From NCBI GenBank assembly GCA_029204225.1, contig CM055110.1:44906953-44970952 (forward strand): 64,000 bases of DNA. The letters run 5' to 3'. Shown here piece after piece: positions 1 to 12,800 of the stretch. Under the pieces are notes generated by a model. It saw only the letters and a list, made by a program, of their open reading frames with translations. It was not told the DNA's origin and did not search any database. Made by a program: the position numbers and the translations under genes. Every line of letters begins with the position of its first letter. Position 1 is the stretch's first letter. This stretch comes from Diphasiastrum complanatum (taxonomy: Eukaryota > Streptophyta > Lycopodiopsida > Lycopodiales > Lycopodiaceae).

Positions 1-2345
1 GGCATTTGCTCTGGGTTTTGTGGGTTTTCTGGTTTTTTTTTTGTGCTTCCCTGTATTTAGACTTGTGTTGGGTGTTTTGGGTTTTTTGTGGCTTCGGCTA
101 AGGTACGTGTTGCATTTGGTTACCCACTCGTTTTGTGCTTGTTTCGCTGTTGGGTTTTCTGGTGTTTGGGTCGGAGTTTTTTTCTCTTTTTAGCTCTCTT
201 CTAGTTCTTTTCGGTGTGTTGGGTAGGTCTCTTGTTTTGGGGGGGGGCGGGGGGGAGGGGACTTTTAGTGAGCTTTTTATCACTTGAAGTGAGCTTCTTT
301 GGCAATTCCAAAATTGTCATATCCCAAGGATGCACTAGTAAATTGGCTACCATTGTCAACAACCACACCCAAATAGATAGTGTTGAATGTTTTGTTAATT
401 AAATACATCATATACAAACTCACATCAATGATTTTTTTGTAGCTCATTATTTAATTATATTTTGAGTTATTGTTTTGTCCATGAGATACAACATAGACAA
501 GCTCACATCAACTATCAACTTTTCAAAGCATCATCTAACTATTGGGTTTAGGGTTTATGGTGATTACAATTACTTTCTCAAACAAAAAAAAAATCTAACG
601 TCCAATCCTCATCTATTGAACCACAAACAAATGTATCTTCTCTAATTTTAGTAAAAACTTGCTACACTCATTAAGTACATGATAAGCACAATGAGTCTAT
701 CAGTAAATATTGCTTGCAATCTAGTGGATGAACTACATGTTAATGGACCCTTGTTTGAGCACTCCAAACGTACTATTCTAATGCATGTCCATTATTATAC
801 TTAAGAGCTTTTAATTAGTGTGTGAGAAAAGTATGGGTGTAAATTTTTCTATTGTTTATGTTGTTATGAAAAGAGATTCAACCCATTTTTTTTTTAAAGT
901 GCAAGAAATACACATTGTTGAATTTTAGAGTACAAGGCTTGTAAACTTGAGTCTTGGTGAGTGGAATACTAATGTTCTCTTCTCAAAAATTGGCTAGTCG
1001 TCGAGGATGAAAGCTACCCTAAACTTGGATGTATGGAATTAAATTCAACTTAGGCACCATTGGGCGCACAATTTTATGTAGCGATGTAGCTATGACTTTT
1101 GATAATTTGCAACAAAGAAAAGCCAAATATGTAATATGTAGTTGCCTAGATTTTCAAAAGAGAGTTGCAGATAAGAAGTCGTACATGGCCTACAAGCACT
1201 TATATCTTGTATTTATGCGGGTCATGGGCTTGGATCAACATGTTTATCCATCAACTAATTCTAAAGAAATAGAAGTTTTCCAAGCCCTTCATTGTGAGAG
1301 GACCTATATTTCCTGACAATAAAGGACACCTACGCAATCATGATTCAATTGAATTAGGCACCCTTTGTTTTGGAGGCATGATTCTTTCCAAGTATGGCAA
1401 GTTCTATCCTGAATGCAATTTTTGCAAAAGGAGACTTAATTGTATGTCACTTTATGTGTGGACTAAGTCTTCACAAATTTTTTTGACTATGTAAGTGATC
1501 TGGCAATGAGACAAATTATATCAAAGAGTTCAATTTCATTATGCATTCACAATTGTTAACTTTGTGATTTCTTGAATATGTCCACATGCATGGCCCTAAA
1601 CCAAACCAAAATACTTTCTTCATTAGCACTTTTTAATGACAATTTAACAACGAGATCCAATAAAAGACAAGAACACAATAGGCCTTTTTTTAGCTATCCT
1701 ATTTAACAACAACATTGATCCTCCATGAGGTTCTCAAGTGGTATAACATTGAAAATAATTACTTCCCATACACCAAATTATCTAAAGCACTTGGGTGAGA
1801 ATGCACTAGTACATCCGTAGCCTAAACTTTGTAAAACAAGCACCTGAACTAGTATTTGATAGGAATTTTTTTTATTCATTTATTATCAGAAACTAGAATA
1901 GCAGAAACCAGATGGGCTCAATTCTATTTTTTTTCTCACAATTCTAGATAAGTCCCTATATTTAGTAACTTCTATTCTACAAAATGTGTGCAATCGTCTT
2001 TACTCTTCTACAAAATAGAAGCTACTGATTTTATTTGAGGTTTTTCTATTTTTGAAAGTCATGTAATGATATTAGCGGCATTTCTCTTGTTATAAATATT
2101 AATTGTGAGACATTCAGAGCAAGGCGATTGTAACAAAGCTTATTGGCTAGTCTTAGAGGATGATGATGCGTCAATGGTATTTTTCAAATATTATGTAGGC
2201 AAGAACGAGTGCAAGACATTATTGGTATCAGGTGAATTATTGTGAACTATATTAGAAGTCAAAGGAAATGAGTCCAAGCCTTCAAGCATCTTTGTTTTCA
2301 AATCATCAAATGTTATGGTTTGATTTTGTAGTTCTCTTGTTCGAA
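1..2345. other. intergenic, no supported gene
   Basis: The first 280 bases are T/G-rich low complexity and end in a long G tract around 238-262. The rest is AT-rich. Short open frames around 1029-1494 show no domain, no plausible splice partners and no coding-like composition that I can recognise, so I annotate no gene here. Confidence 0.6.
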
Positions 2346-2347
2346 AG

Positions 2348-2530
2348 TTGGACATTCACCAGATGGATGTTCAGACGTTCAGACAATATTCCTTAATGGA
2401 TACATACAAGAAGACATCTATATCTATTAACTGGAAGGTTACGTCCGTCAAGGTCAAGAGCATAAAGCATGCAAGTTGCAGAAAGCTCTCTATGGGCTAA
2501 AGCAAGCTCCAAGGGCTTGGTTCGATAAGG
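2348..2530 (+). mobile_element. Ty1/copia reverse transcriptase fragment
   Basis: The plus strand reads the copia RT signature: LDIHQMDVQT, then IFLNGYIQEDIY, EGYVRQGQEH and LYGLKQAPRAWFDK. The reading is broken by an in-frame stop after EDIYIY and by an 8-bp tandem duplication (GTTCAGAC twice, near 2369-2384) that shifts the frame between the first two blocks. No LTR or other pol domain lies next to it. It is a dead scrap of an old insertion. Confidence 0.85.
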
Positions 2531-2937
2531 AAAATAATCAAAGGAATCACTTGAAGAATATGAAATTCGGTCTATTTCATTCCATGTGGATACACTATTA
2601 GTTACCATGAGTAATTTAAGACCCCTCATTCCTTTATGTAGAATTGTATCAAATTTTGTAATTAGAAATGTAAATAACCAATGTTTGAAATTAAAGCATA
2701 GGGCATGTCATGGAAAAGGAAGATTTTATACTTTCACTTTCTACCACTTAAGGGTGATTTTGGTTGTCTATGCGAAGCCACTATGGGATGAGACATGGGA
2801 GCAATGATACGTTCCCATGCCATATATAAGACAAAAATAGATGTAATTCTTGTTAATAGTGAGGGCCCATTGGTGAGTGATAGCACGCACGAGGACAAGG
2901 CAAATGGCAACCATTCATGCTATAATTGTTTTCGAAT

Positions 2938-2940
<3 letters not shown>

Positions 2941-3003
<63 letters not shown>
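2941..3003. repeat. (GA)n microsatellite
   Basis: About 31 uninterrupted GA dinucleotides. It is one of four long GA/CT tracts in the window; the others are near 20945, 22684 and 52646. Confidence 0.98.
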
Positions 3004-3005
<2 letters not shown>

Positions 3006-3615
3006 CTTTGTGCTCCCTAAAACTCAAGATTTCGCCTTTTAACAATATTTTTTACAAGAATGTCATTGACCAATCTCAATACCTAGTATTATTTTTGCAA
3101 GAAGGCAAGTAAAAAAATGTGGGTCTTTTACATAATCATTGTACTTTAATTTGACGTTTCAAATCTAGCTTTAAGTCACACTTTGATAATATTATAAATG
3201 TAAGTCATTTCAAATTCTTTGCCTTTATTTAGGCCCCTTCCTTGAATGCATTGCTAATTGACAAATGCCAAGGTTTATTCATACAACCAAAACCCTCTAG
3301 GAGATGAAAATGACTCTAATGGTTAGAAAAAGGATTTTAAGAGGTGCATGGGAGTTCGTTGGGCCCAAAGAAATGAGAGTGTGAGTGACTCCAAGCCCCT
3401 TGGTGCCCCCCCCTCCTCGACGTCACTTATTGGCCCAGAGGCTGGGTAATGCCTGCACTAGTCGTTGTGAGAAAGTAATTTGATAGGTGCTAGTGAGCGA
3501 CGGATGTTCTCCGAGGGTTTGAAATCTTTGGACACAGGGCAAAAAGTGGACTGTGTAGAGCATAATCTGATAATTCTGATCCGTGCTAGTAAGCGACGAG
3601 GCACCCCCCCCCCCA

Positions 3616-3764
3616 CACGTGAAAAAAAAGAAAAGGAAAAACAAAGATGAATAGATAAGAGATTGGATGTCCTTAGGTTGACTGTCGACGCACCCCACAA
3701 AAACCACGTCCGCTGGCCCAAAATACTATAGGCTTTCTTTCCACGTGGCAAATTATCACACGTG
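3616..3764 (+). promoter_or_regulatory. three G-boxes upstream of the hydrolase gene
   Basis: CACGTG occurs at 3616-3621, 3742-3747 and 3759-3764. The last two start 17 bp apart and lie about 100 bp before the first ATG of the hydrolase gene. G-boxes bind bZIP and bHLH factors in plants, often in light or ABA responses. That they regulate this gene is inference from position. No convincing TATA box was seen. Confidence 0.5.
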
Positions 3765-3861
3765 CGCTTTCAAAATTACGCCGCCTGTTAGCGCTTAGAA
3801 AATCCTTATAGAGAGAACGATCAGAGATAATCAAGACTCCCATTCTTTCCTTTTTCTGTCG

Positions 3862-6800
3862 ATGCTGCCAAGAGCAGCAGCTTTTCTTTTTCCTCCATCG
3901 CCATCGCCATCGCCATCGCCAATAGCTCCCTATTCATCATCGTCATCATCATGCGGCAGCCTCAGAGCCAATGCGCCTGCATTCGCAATCGCTGATGCCT
4001 CTTCTTTGCTAAATCTCAACAGATCTAAGGTGCATAATGGCCAAAACAGTGTGGTATCCTTTGTTGTTGGTGCAGTGAGGTGTGGGAAAGCGGATTTGGC
4101 TTTGGAGGTCGCAATGGCGCCTCGTAAGATGTCGCTTCAGGGCACGCTCTTCAAATACGGCCCCCAGTCTGTGCAGGTATATATGTCTTCTTGATGCTGC
4201 CACATACCATATCTTAGTGCTGGAGTAGTAGCACTAGAAGAAAGTATTCATCAGCTTAAGTGCAGTTCATTTCTTACTACTGCTCCATGGCCCTTAAGTC
4301 AAATTCAGCTTTGTGTTATTTTACATGTTATTTTGTTATTGTGTCGTACCTTCCTGTTGGTTTCGATATATGCGTGATTTTTCTAAGCTTTACCTAATGA
4401 TGTCACTGACTTCTTAAATCGAATAGTGAATTTGGATATATTCCAATCTCATAAACATGTCCTTTCCTTTGTGCGGCTAATCGGTGTGGAACTCCAGCCA
4501 GGCCTCAAGCAGAGGAGTACGGATCTCCACCAGCACGCCACTTATTGTAGGACAATTCATTAGTCCTTGTCGTTTTTTCCTTAATCAGAAGATCTGATAA
4601 TAGCGAGATTTTTGTTTCAGATGATATTTTGGTTCCAGAGCTCGCTAGGTCTTCCTTGCTCAGCTTTGTTACACTATAAAAGCCTCGTTAGTGGAAGCAG
4701 GGCATTACGCCCATCAATCCCAAGGACTTAAATGGTTGTATTGCTGTTACAATTGTAACACATGCAAAACGAAAACAGCTTTCGTCCATAGTCCAAACCA
4801 TAGTTGCACGCCGTCTGGAATGCTCTTTAATAGTATTTTTTTTTCCAAAACATAGTGAATGATAAGTTTTAAGCTTTCCTTGATAGTGGTAAGCTATCGT
4901 GATGATTTTTAAAGCTGAGTTGTTGCTCTCAGGTGACTTTGAGCATTAAAATGAGTTTTTTTTAATTGCAATCATTGTTTTTGCATTTTTAAATCATTTG
5001 AATGTATCTTGAGCCCACACAACAAAGCTTATTGTGGTATTTCATATCACCTTGATGCAATGTTTCATCGAAACGCGTTTCGAACAAAGAAGTGCGTTTG
5101 AAACGCCCTGTTTTGAAACACGTTTCTTACGCGTGTTAAAAAAATGCAATTTGTTTTGATAGAGGAAAGCGACCATACACAGTTTCTCCTCTTGAAATTG
5201 CATTCTCTAGAGCATTCTCATGAAATTGTATGTATCTACTAGGTAGTAGTCTTTCTATGACCTGTCTAAACCCCAAAAAACCCACTAAAACACATTTTCA
5301 AAAAAAAAGAACCCCTTTTTTTTTTTTTTTTTCCGTTTCGAATCTAAACTCCCGTTTTAAACCTGAACCTCCCATTTTAAACGCGTTTGAAACTCGTTTT
5401 GAAACGACGTACGAAACGGACCCATGAAACATTGCCTTGTTGATAAATTCAAAGTACATTATTCTGATGCTAAGGTTGGGGGGTCCAGACGTGGACGCGC
5501 TAGGGGCTCATCCGACCCCGGACGCGTTTAAAAAAAAAAATAGACTAAAAAAAAAGAAAAAAAAAGGACGCGTCCGAGGGTCGGACGCGGATGGGAAGAG
5601 GTCGCGTCTGGCCCGGATGCGCATGTCTGGGACTTTGATGCAGTAAATATTTCACACAGATATGCCCAAATGATTAATAATTTCCTCTGTCATCTACAAG
5701 ACCCAAAAAAACTTCTTAAGAGGACAATCGCAAAATAAAATTTCAGGAAGATAAAGATTTGCATATTTTTAGCTTTGCCACATTTGTGGTAAGGTATTGT
5801 AACTATTTGCTAAAATTTTCCTAGGTGAGTTTGAGCATTAAAATGAGTTTTTTTACTTGTTTAATTCTTGTTGATTGCATTCTTTGTTTTATTATTTATT
5901 ATTTTTCACTGATTTGAATGTCCTATGTAAGGCTGACTTGTGCACCATATTTAGACCTTGAGATTTCACATGGCTTACAATATATGTTGGGTTAGTTTAG
6001 AGTGTCATCCCCTTGTACTACAACATCAAGCATTTCAAAATCAGCCTATTACATTGTGCTCATTGATCTCATATGAAAATCAGAGATGGTTTGTCTTGAT
6101 GTTTTGCAAGATGTTCACTTGGAGATTATGCAGGGTGGGATTCCACCACTTCACAAATGTATATCACATTTCTTTTCTTAGAAGATGTGACCAAGATTTT
6201 GATTTAGAACTATTCTCTCATTCCCTCTAGATATAAGTTAAACGTTAGGACTCTACATAGGTATGCTTTTAATAGATATGATCGGCATGTCACTCCATGC
6301 ATTCAACTCCAATCTCAGTGGCTCTAGTAGTTACATCATGCTTTAGAGTTTTACATTGACTTATGAGTCTTACAAGTTTTCCTTGTTGTTTATCTAGATT
6401 CTAGATATTTGAAAAGATATTTTTGTATACAACATTTGACATTTTTATTGCTTCTATTTTTTGGGTGGGTAGGGAATCAAACTTGGGTGGGCATGCTCAA
6501 TCCTAGCATGCCACACCACCACACCACGTGTAGGCCGATTGGTTTATCTTCCTTTTACAAGTCGAAAGTCAACTTTTTTGAGCCTCAAAGTTGAATCATT
6601 CTGCTTTTTCTAATCTTCTATCCTCATGGCCCAAAAAGAATGGGATATTGCTAGGAACCCCATCGTCGAATCCGGTCATTGCTGAGACACAATCAGGTGA
6701 CAAATGGTTCATTACCCCCCAACCATAAAGGTACTGCCACCTCTCCCCCGTGCACTGGAGCCATAGACCACCATCAAGCAAGCTTGGATCTCCGATAAGC

Positions 6801-9800
6801 TAGGTTGTCCCATACCATCGTGCCTTACCCTCGACCCTCACCTATTTTCATCCTAAGGCCTAGAATATCTTCTTGACCTAGACACCTGTCGAAGAGCTCT
6901 TCATTCTCCAGGAGAGAATGAATGGCGAGCTCATGGAGATCCACCTCTATATACATAGTTCAGGTGGGGTCACCTCCGACTAAAGGGGTCATGCCTGACC
7001 AACAACACGCGTCGGTTGTGCACACTAATGCGGGTCCATAATAAAGGGTCACCTTGCGCCAATAGAAGTCAGGGCATTGACACGTAGCACCAAATTGAAC
7101 TAAAGCTCCAGATCGGCGTTCTATCCCAAAGAACGAGACCATCACCTTAGGTATTCTGTTACGTGCCCTTATGGGTACTTAACATTCTTCCCCCTTTAAG
7201 AGCCTCCTCCTGAAGGGATCAAGCTAGGGAAGTTTAGCCTTAAGTAGTCTCTCCTCTCCCATGTGTACTCTTCATTTGACGTGCCTTTCCAACGTACCAG
7301 AAATTCAGAAACCAAAAGGTTTCTCAGTTGGTGTGGACGAACGTTGACAACCTTCTCTGGCACCGTTGGTACAAAAAAATTGAGTTGTATCTTGAGCGGT
7401 TTTAATGCTTTCTTTGGCCACTTGTAGCATTTCTTGCATATCTTACAAAAAATCCATTGTAGCTTGCACCTTGAGACCTTTGAATCTGACAAAAACTGGT
7501 GAACGTGATTGAAAGCCATACATCAGCATAAAAGGACTGAATACCGTGGAAGAATGCTTCGCACTATTGTGCGCAACTCAACCACTGGGAGATAATTTTC
7601 CCAATCAGACTGTTGATGAGAGACATATGCTTTAAGCATATCTTCCAACGTCTGGTTGATACATTCTCTCTTCCCATCAAATTTTAGGTGATTTGAAGAA
7701 CTAAGACTAAGGGTTGTTTCAAGTTTATCAAAAATTGACTGCAGAACTTGCCAGTGAATGTGGAGTCACGGTCACTGACAATATCATTTGGCAAGCCATA
7801 CAATCTGAACAACTTTTCAACGAAAAGCTGGGCTAGTTCACATGTCTTGATAGTTGATTTAGTTGGTATAAATTGTGCCAATTTGGTTAGCCCGTCAACC
7901 CAAATGGCATCGTGACCCTTCCCGATTTTAGGGAGTCCAATCACTTTCCCATTTCTTATTGGGAATTTCCAAAGGATGTAAAAGACCCGCAACTTTGAGC
8001 CTTCTGCTTTATTATATTGGCATTGTTGACAACCTTGAACGTATTCGACAAAGATCCCGAAGTGATAGATAAATATCAGATTGGACTTCAACAGAGCATA
8101 ACTGATTAACTTTTTCAATCCGACTCAAGGCATCGACAACACAGTTCGATGTACCTTTATGATACTTAATACGAACATGAACTCTTGAATGCGTTCTGAC
8201 CATCTAGCCTTTCGGCCGTCAAGGTTCTTAGCATCACATATATACTAAGGGATTGGTGATCAGCCATCACTGTAAATCTGGCACCATAAAGATAATGCCT
8301 AGAGATTTTGAGTGTGTGAATGATTGCAAAAAGCTTCTTCTCATAGGTAGAACACCTAGATTGAGCAAGATCAAGCTTTTTGCTCTCAAACGCAACTGGT
8401 CTACCGTCTTGGTAAAGGACCGCTCTATAGGAAATAGAAGCCTAAGGATCCAGGATCTTAACTATTCAATCACACAAAGCATTCTCAAAAGAAAGAGAGA
8501 GATGGCTAGAAATCCTCTTGTAGAAACTCGTGGACAGCCAAGGAGAATAGTCAGTATTGCTTACAAAAGTGTCTTATACAAATGGGATGCACACATATAT
8601 ATAGTTCAAGATGACTATCTAACTTCATGACTATTGGCTATCCAACTACTTGACTATTGGCTTTCCAACTACTTGACTATTGGCTGTCCAACTACTTGAC
8701 TATTGACTATCCAACTTTCTATAAGCTACATAGAAAGAATAAGACCTCCAATATGTCAAGTTGGGATACTTAATGTCACAATTAGGCCTAGTGGACCCAT
8801 GAGTCCCTACCAAGTTAATTTCATACTAACTTAGCTAACTCTAAGTTTAATAGGCCTAATATAATAAATGACCATGGTTACACAACTCTCGACCTTTTGG
8901 GTCAAAGTAACCTATGGTAATGTAAGCAATTCCATTTACATTCCAACACCCTCCTTAAATGGAAATGCATAACATAACATGAAGTAACTTTTCGAAAGAG
9001 AAAAATGCAACTTGTTGTCCAAACTTCATGTCGCCAAATAAACTTCGCACCGAAGTAGTCGAAATCTCATCCCCAATCATGTCCAACATATAAAAGGAAA
9101 AGAATGCGTAATAATGAAGCATCAAGTCGAAGGGTGAGGATTTGCATGCTCCATCCGAAGTAGGGAACCAACATAAACTCGGCAATAAGTCGAAACATGG
9201 ACTTGTAATCCATCATAGGCTCCCACATCATTCGAAAATACTTCTTACTATAAGGACAATAAAAAAGAGTACCAAACTCTTTTGGCATCACATCCTCCCG
9301 AACCTTACCATCAATGACTTGCTCACATAGAATAGGCAATGTACCAACATCATGATGAAGAGTAAGTGTAGAACCAAAAAAATCAGCAAGAGGTGCTGAT
9401 TTTAAAGAGGCATGTGCCTTCCTTTCGTAGTACGATATTTCTTTGCTGTCCAGCAAAGTCTCCAATAGCCGACAAGGCACTGTTATGGGCTGTTCAACAC
9501 TTTGCTGCCCAAAGTGTTCCCAACATGGACCATGTTGTCCATAATCTTCCGCAGGCTGTTCGTGAAGCATAATGGATTGCTCATGATGAAAAATGGGCTG
9601 TAAATGACTAAAAGAAGATGACTGAACCTGCTGTCCAACGTCTTCATCATAAAAATTTGGCACGCTATCAAGAGATGCATCAACGATGGCGTCATCAAAG
9701 CTGTCCCTCGAAGAGGCATGGGATGACATAGAAGATTCAAATGATGAAAAATTCTCTCCAAACAAATGCTCACTCTTAACACTTTGAGCAAAAGTACCAT

Positions 9801-12800
9801 TGGACACATGTTGACTCTCTCCTCGATTAGTAGAAAAAGGTTCCAAAGAGTGCTTGAATTTTTTAGCCTTTGCTGAAACATCAAATTGAAAAGGTTTCGC
9901 ATGAAACTTTTCACTAATGCATCCATGATATGCATTAACTTGCGGTGACTTGAAAAAAGAAGATTGTTACAACATGCTGAATGTATCTTTGTTGAGAGAT
10001 GAAGATTCCAGCCCCATGTGGAAGATCAACAAGAACCCAAGTGTGGTTCTTCATGAGTGAGTTATACTCCTCTTGCATCGCATCCTCCCAACATTTCACT
10101 CCTTTGACCTGCTCATAAAAAACAGGTTCTACTGCACCATCCTCAATAGAAATAAGAGCAAAATAAAAAAAACCAGCAAATTCTACTGATTTAGTAGAGG
10201 CACGAGTCTTCCCTTTATCATAGAAATGATCCACTTTGTTGTCCTCCAAAGTTTGCAACAACCATTTAGGGACTGGTTTGGGCTGTCCAACAGCCTTACC
10301 TTTGTCAACACTTTGATGTTCAAAGTGTTCCGAACTTGGACCTTGCTGTCCAATGTTTTCCGAACTTGGACCTTGCTGTCCAATGTCTTCAACATGCTGC
10401 TCTTCACCAGAAATAGGTTCTTCTTGATGAACTATGGGCTGCAAAATTGAAGGAGTAGTGGGCTGTCCACTAGAAGTAGATGGCAGTCCCTTCTCTTCAT
10501 GATTAGATGGCAAAACCAAATCTGGAAATATTTCAACATGAGTGGGCGCAACATCATAGGAGATCTTTTCATCAAAATGAACATCACGACTTACTATGAT
10601 TTTATTAGTATCCATATTGAACAACCTATAGCCCTTGCTTTCACTACTATAGCCAACAAATATGCATTTAACTCCTTTATCATCAAGCTTGGTTCTTAGC
10701 TTATCGGGAATGAAAGCATAAGCCGTGCAACCAAAGATGCATAAGTGAGAAACAGTAGGCTTCTTACCATACCAAACTTCATACGGAGTTAATATCTTCA
10801 AGGCTTTAGTAGGACACCAATTACTAATGTAAGCCACCGTTATAACCGCTTCAGCCCAAAACTTGTGAGGTAGGCCCTTTGCCTTGAGCATGCATCGAGC
10901 CATCTCCATAATAGTGCGATTCTTTCTTTCGGCAACACCATTTTGTTGAGGTGTGTAAGGGGTTGTCATTTGATGATGGATGCCTTTGCTTTGAAGATAA
11001 GTACCGAATGTATTCTTTATATATTCCCCTCCTCGATCGGTACGTAAGATCTTCAAAGAGTGCCCAAACTGATTTTCTATCATTGCTAGAAAATCCTTAA
11101 AGCGTTGAAAAACTTCAGATTTTGCCTTCATAGGATAAATCCATGTAAATCTTGAAAGGTCATCAATAAAAGTAACAAAGTACTTACACCTTCCAATGGA
11201 TTCGGTCCTCATTGGACCACATACATCACTATGAACCAAATCAAATTTGCCATCAACTCGAATAGTTCCATCAATTGGAAAAGCTTGCCTTTGAAATTTT
11301 CCAAGTATGCATCTTTCGCATACATGTCCTTCAGGATGCTCAATATTAGGAATGTCTTCAACCATATTGAATCTCTTCAACATCTTCAAGCTAGCAAAGT
11401 TGAGATGTGCAAACCTAGCATGCCATAATTCAGCCAACTCCAAAGAATGTGAACTTGATGCAACAAGACAAAAAGATGATGAAGCTCTTCGCTCATAGGT
11501 AGCTCCTCTCGAAGATCCTTGATCTTCGTCAAGTGGTTTGTAAGCAAATCACCTTCTTGCATCTTCAAGATAGAAAGTTGATTTCGAAGATATACCACTT
11601 TTGCCGCATTCTTTACTTGAAACATCTTTGCAAGAGTCTCCCAAGCACTTTTGGAAGTCTTGCATGATCTAATATGAGGAAGGATAGATCTCTTCACTGA
11701 TAATGCAATGACGGAATGTGCTTGTGCATCTCGTCGATCCCACTTCTTTTGCTCATCGGAAGACACCTCCGTAGTTGAAGAAGTAGTTGTTCTAGATGGT
11801 GTAGTAGGTGCCAAGGTAGGCGGCCTTTCTTCGGCACCATTAACTACTTCCCACAAACCTTTAGCAATTAGAAGGTTCTTTATCATGTAGCACCACAAGG
11901 AATAGTTTGTGCCATCCAGCCTATCTTCATTAAATAAAGAACCAATAGACTCCGATTCTTTAGCCATATCAGAAAAATCAGCTTGTAGTAGATAGGAAAT
12001 AGACTTTCCAAGACAAAATCTACTCAAAGGGCAACAACCTCAAAGCTGAAATTATGAGCACAATAGATTGCAATACTCGACATGCAATTTGCTCACCAAG
12101 TAATGAAATAGGTGGCTGATTTCTGCACAAAAAAACAGAATGCTCACAAATAGGTAGACTTTGAATGAAGCCAAAACCAAAACCAGAAATTTGTAGCTAA
12201 AAAGAGTGCACACTATGTGCATATAGAGCTGATGGTAGCGCCCTACTCCAAGCTCACCAACAGGGAAATTTCAGCAAGAAATGTGTCCAAAACACATGTA
12301 TCTGCTCGTTGGGTCCTCAAAACCATATACATTGCCCCAACTTCATTAAATATGGCATTAACCCCACCCCATGAAGTCATGCAATCCAAGCCTGGAGAAA
12401 GCTCTGTACTCGTCGTACTATATTTGGAGAAGATTCTGTTGGGAATTAAGCTCACAGTCTTCTCCTTGGTGATATTATTTTCTGTTTCAAGATTTTTCCT
12501 GCACGTTTATTGATCACTGATCTAGGGTCAGATGCAACCCCCTTTGGTTCTATGTCTGCTCATCTGATACATGCAGGAATCATAGAATTCAGACAACCGA
12601 ACTATTCGAAGGACGACTATGTCGGGCTTCCGGTGATCTTCATCCATGGATAAAGACTAAAGGGTATCCATTCCTATTTGAATCTACATTCGAATGTCAA
12701 GCTATTTGAAGAACATTGAAGTCCTGGCCATCTTCGACGACTTTGACCATCGGTTCACTAAACAACTCCGAAGTGTCCGACATCTTCGACAACTTCGACC

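Noticed and set aside
1029-1494. Two overlapping plus-strand open frames
   Set aside because: No motif, no splice partners and no recognisable family; lengths are within chance for AT-rich DNA.
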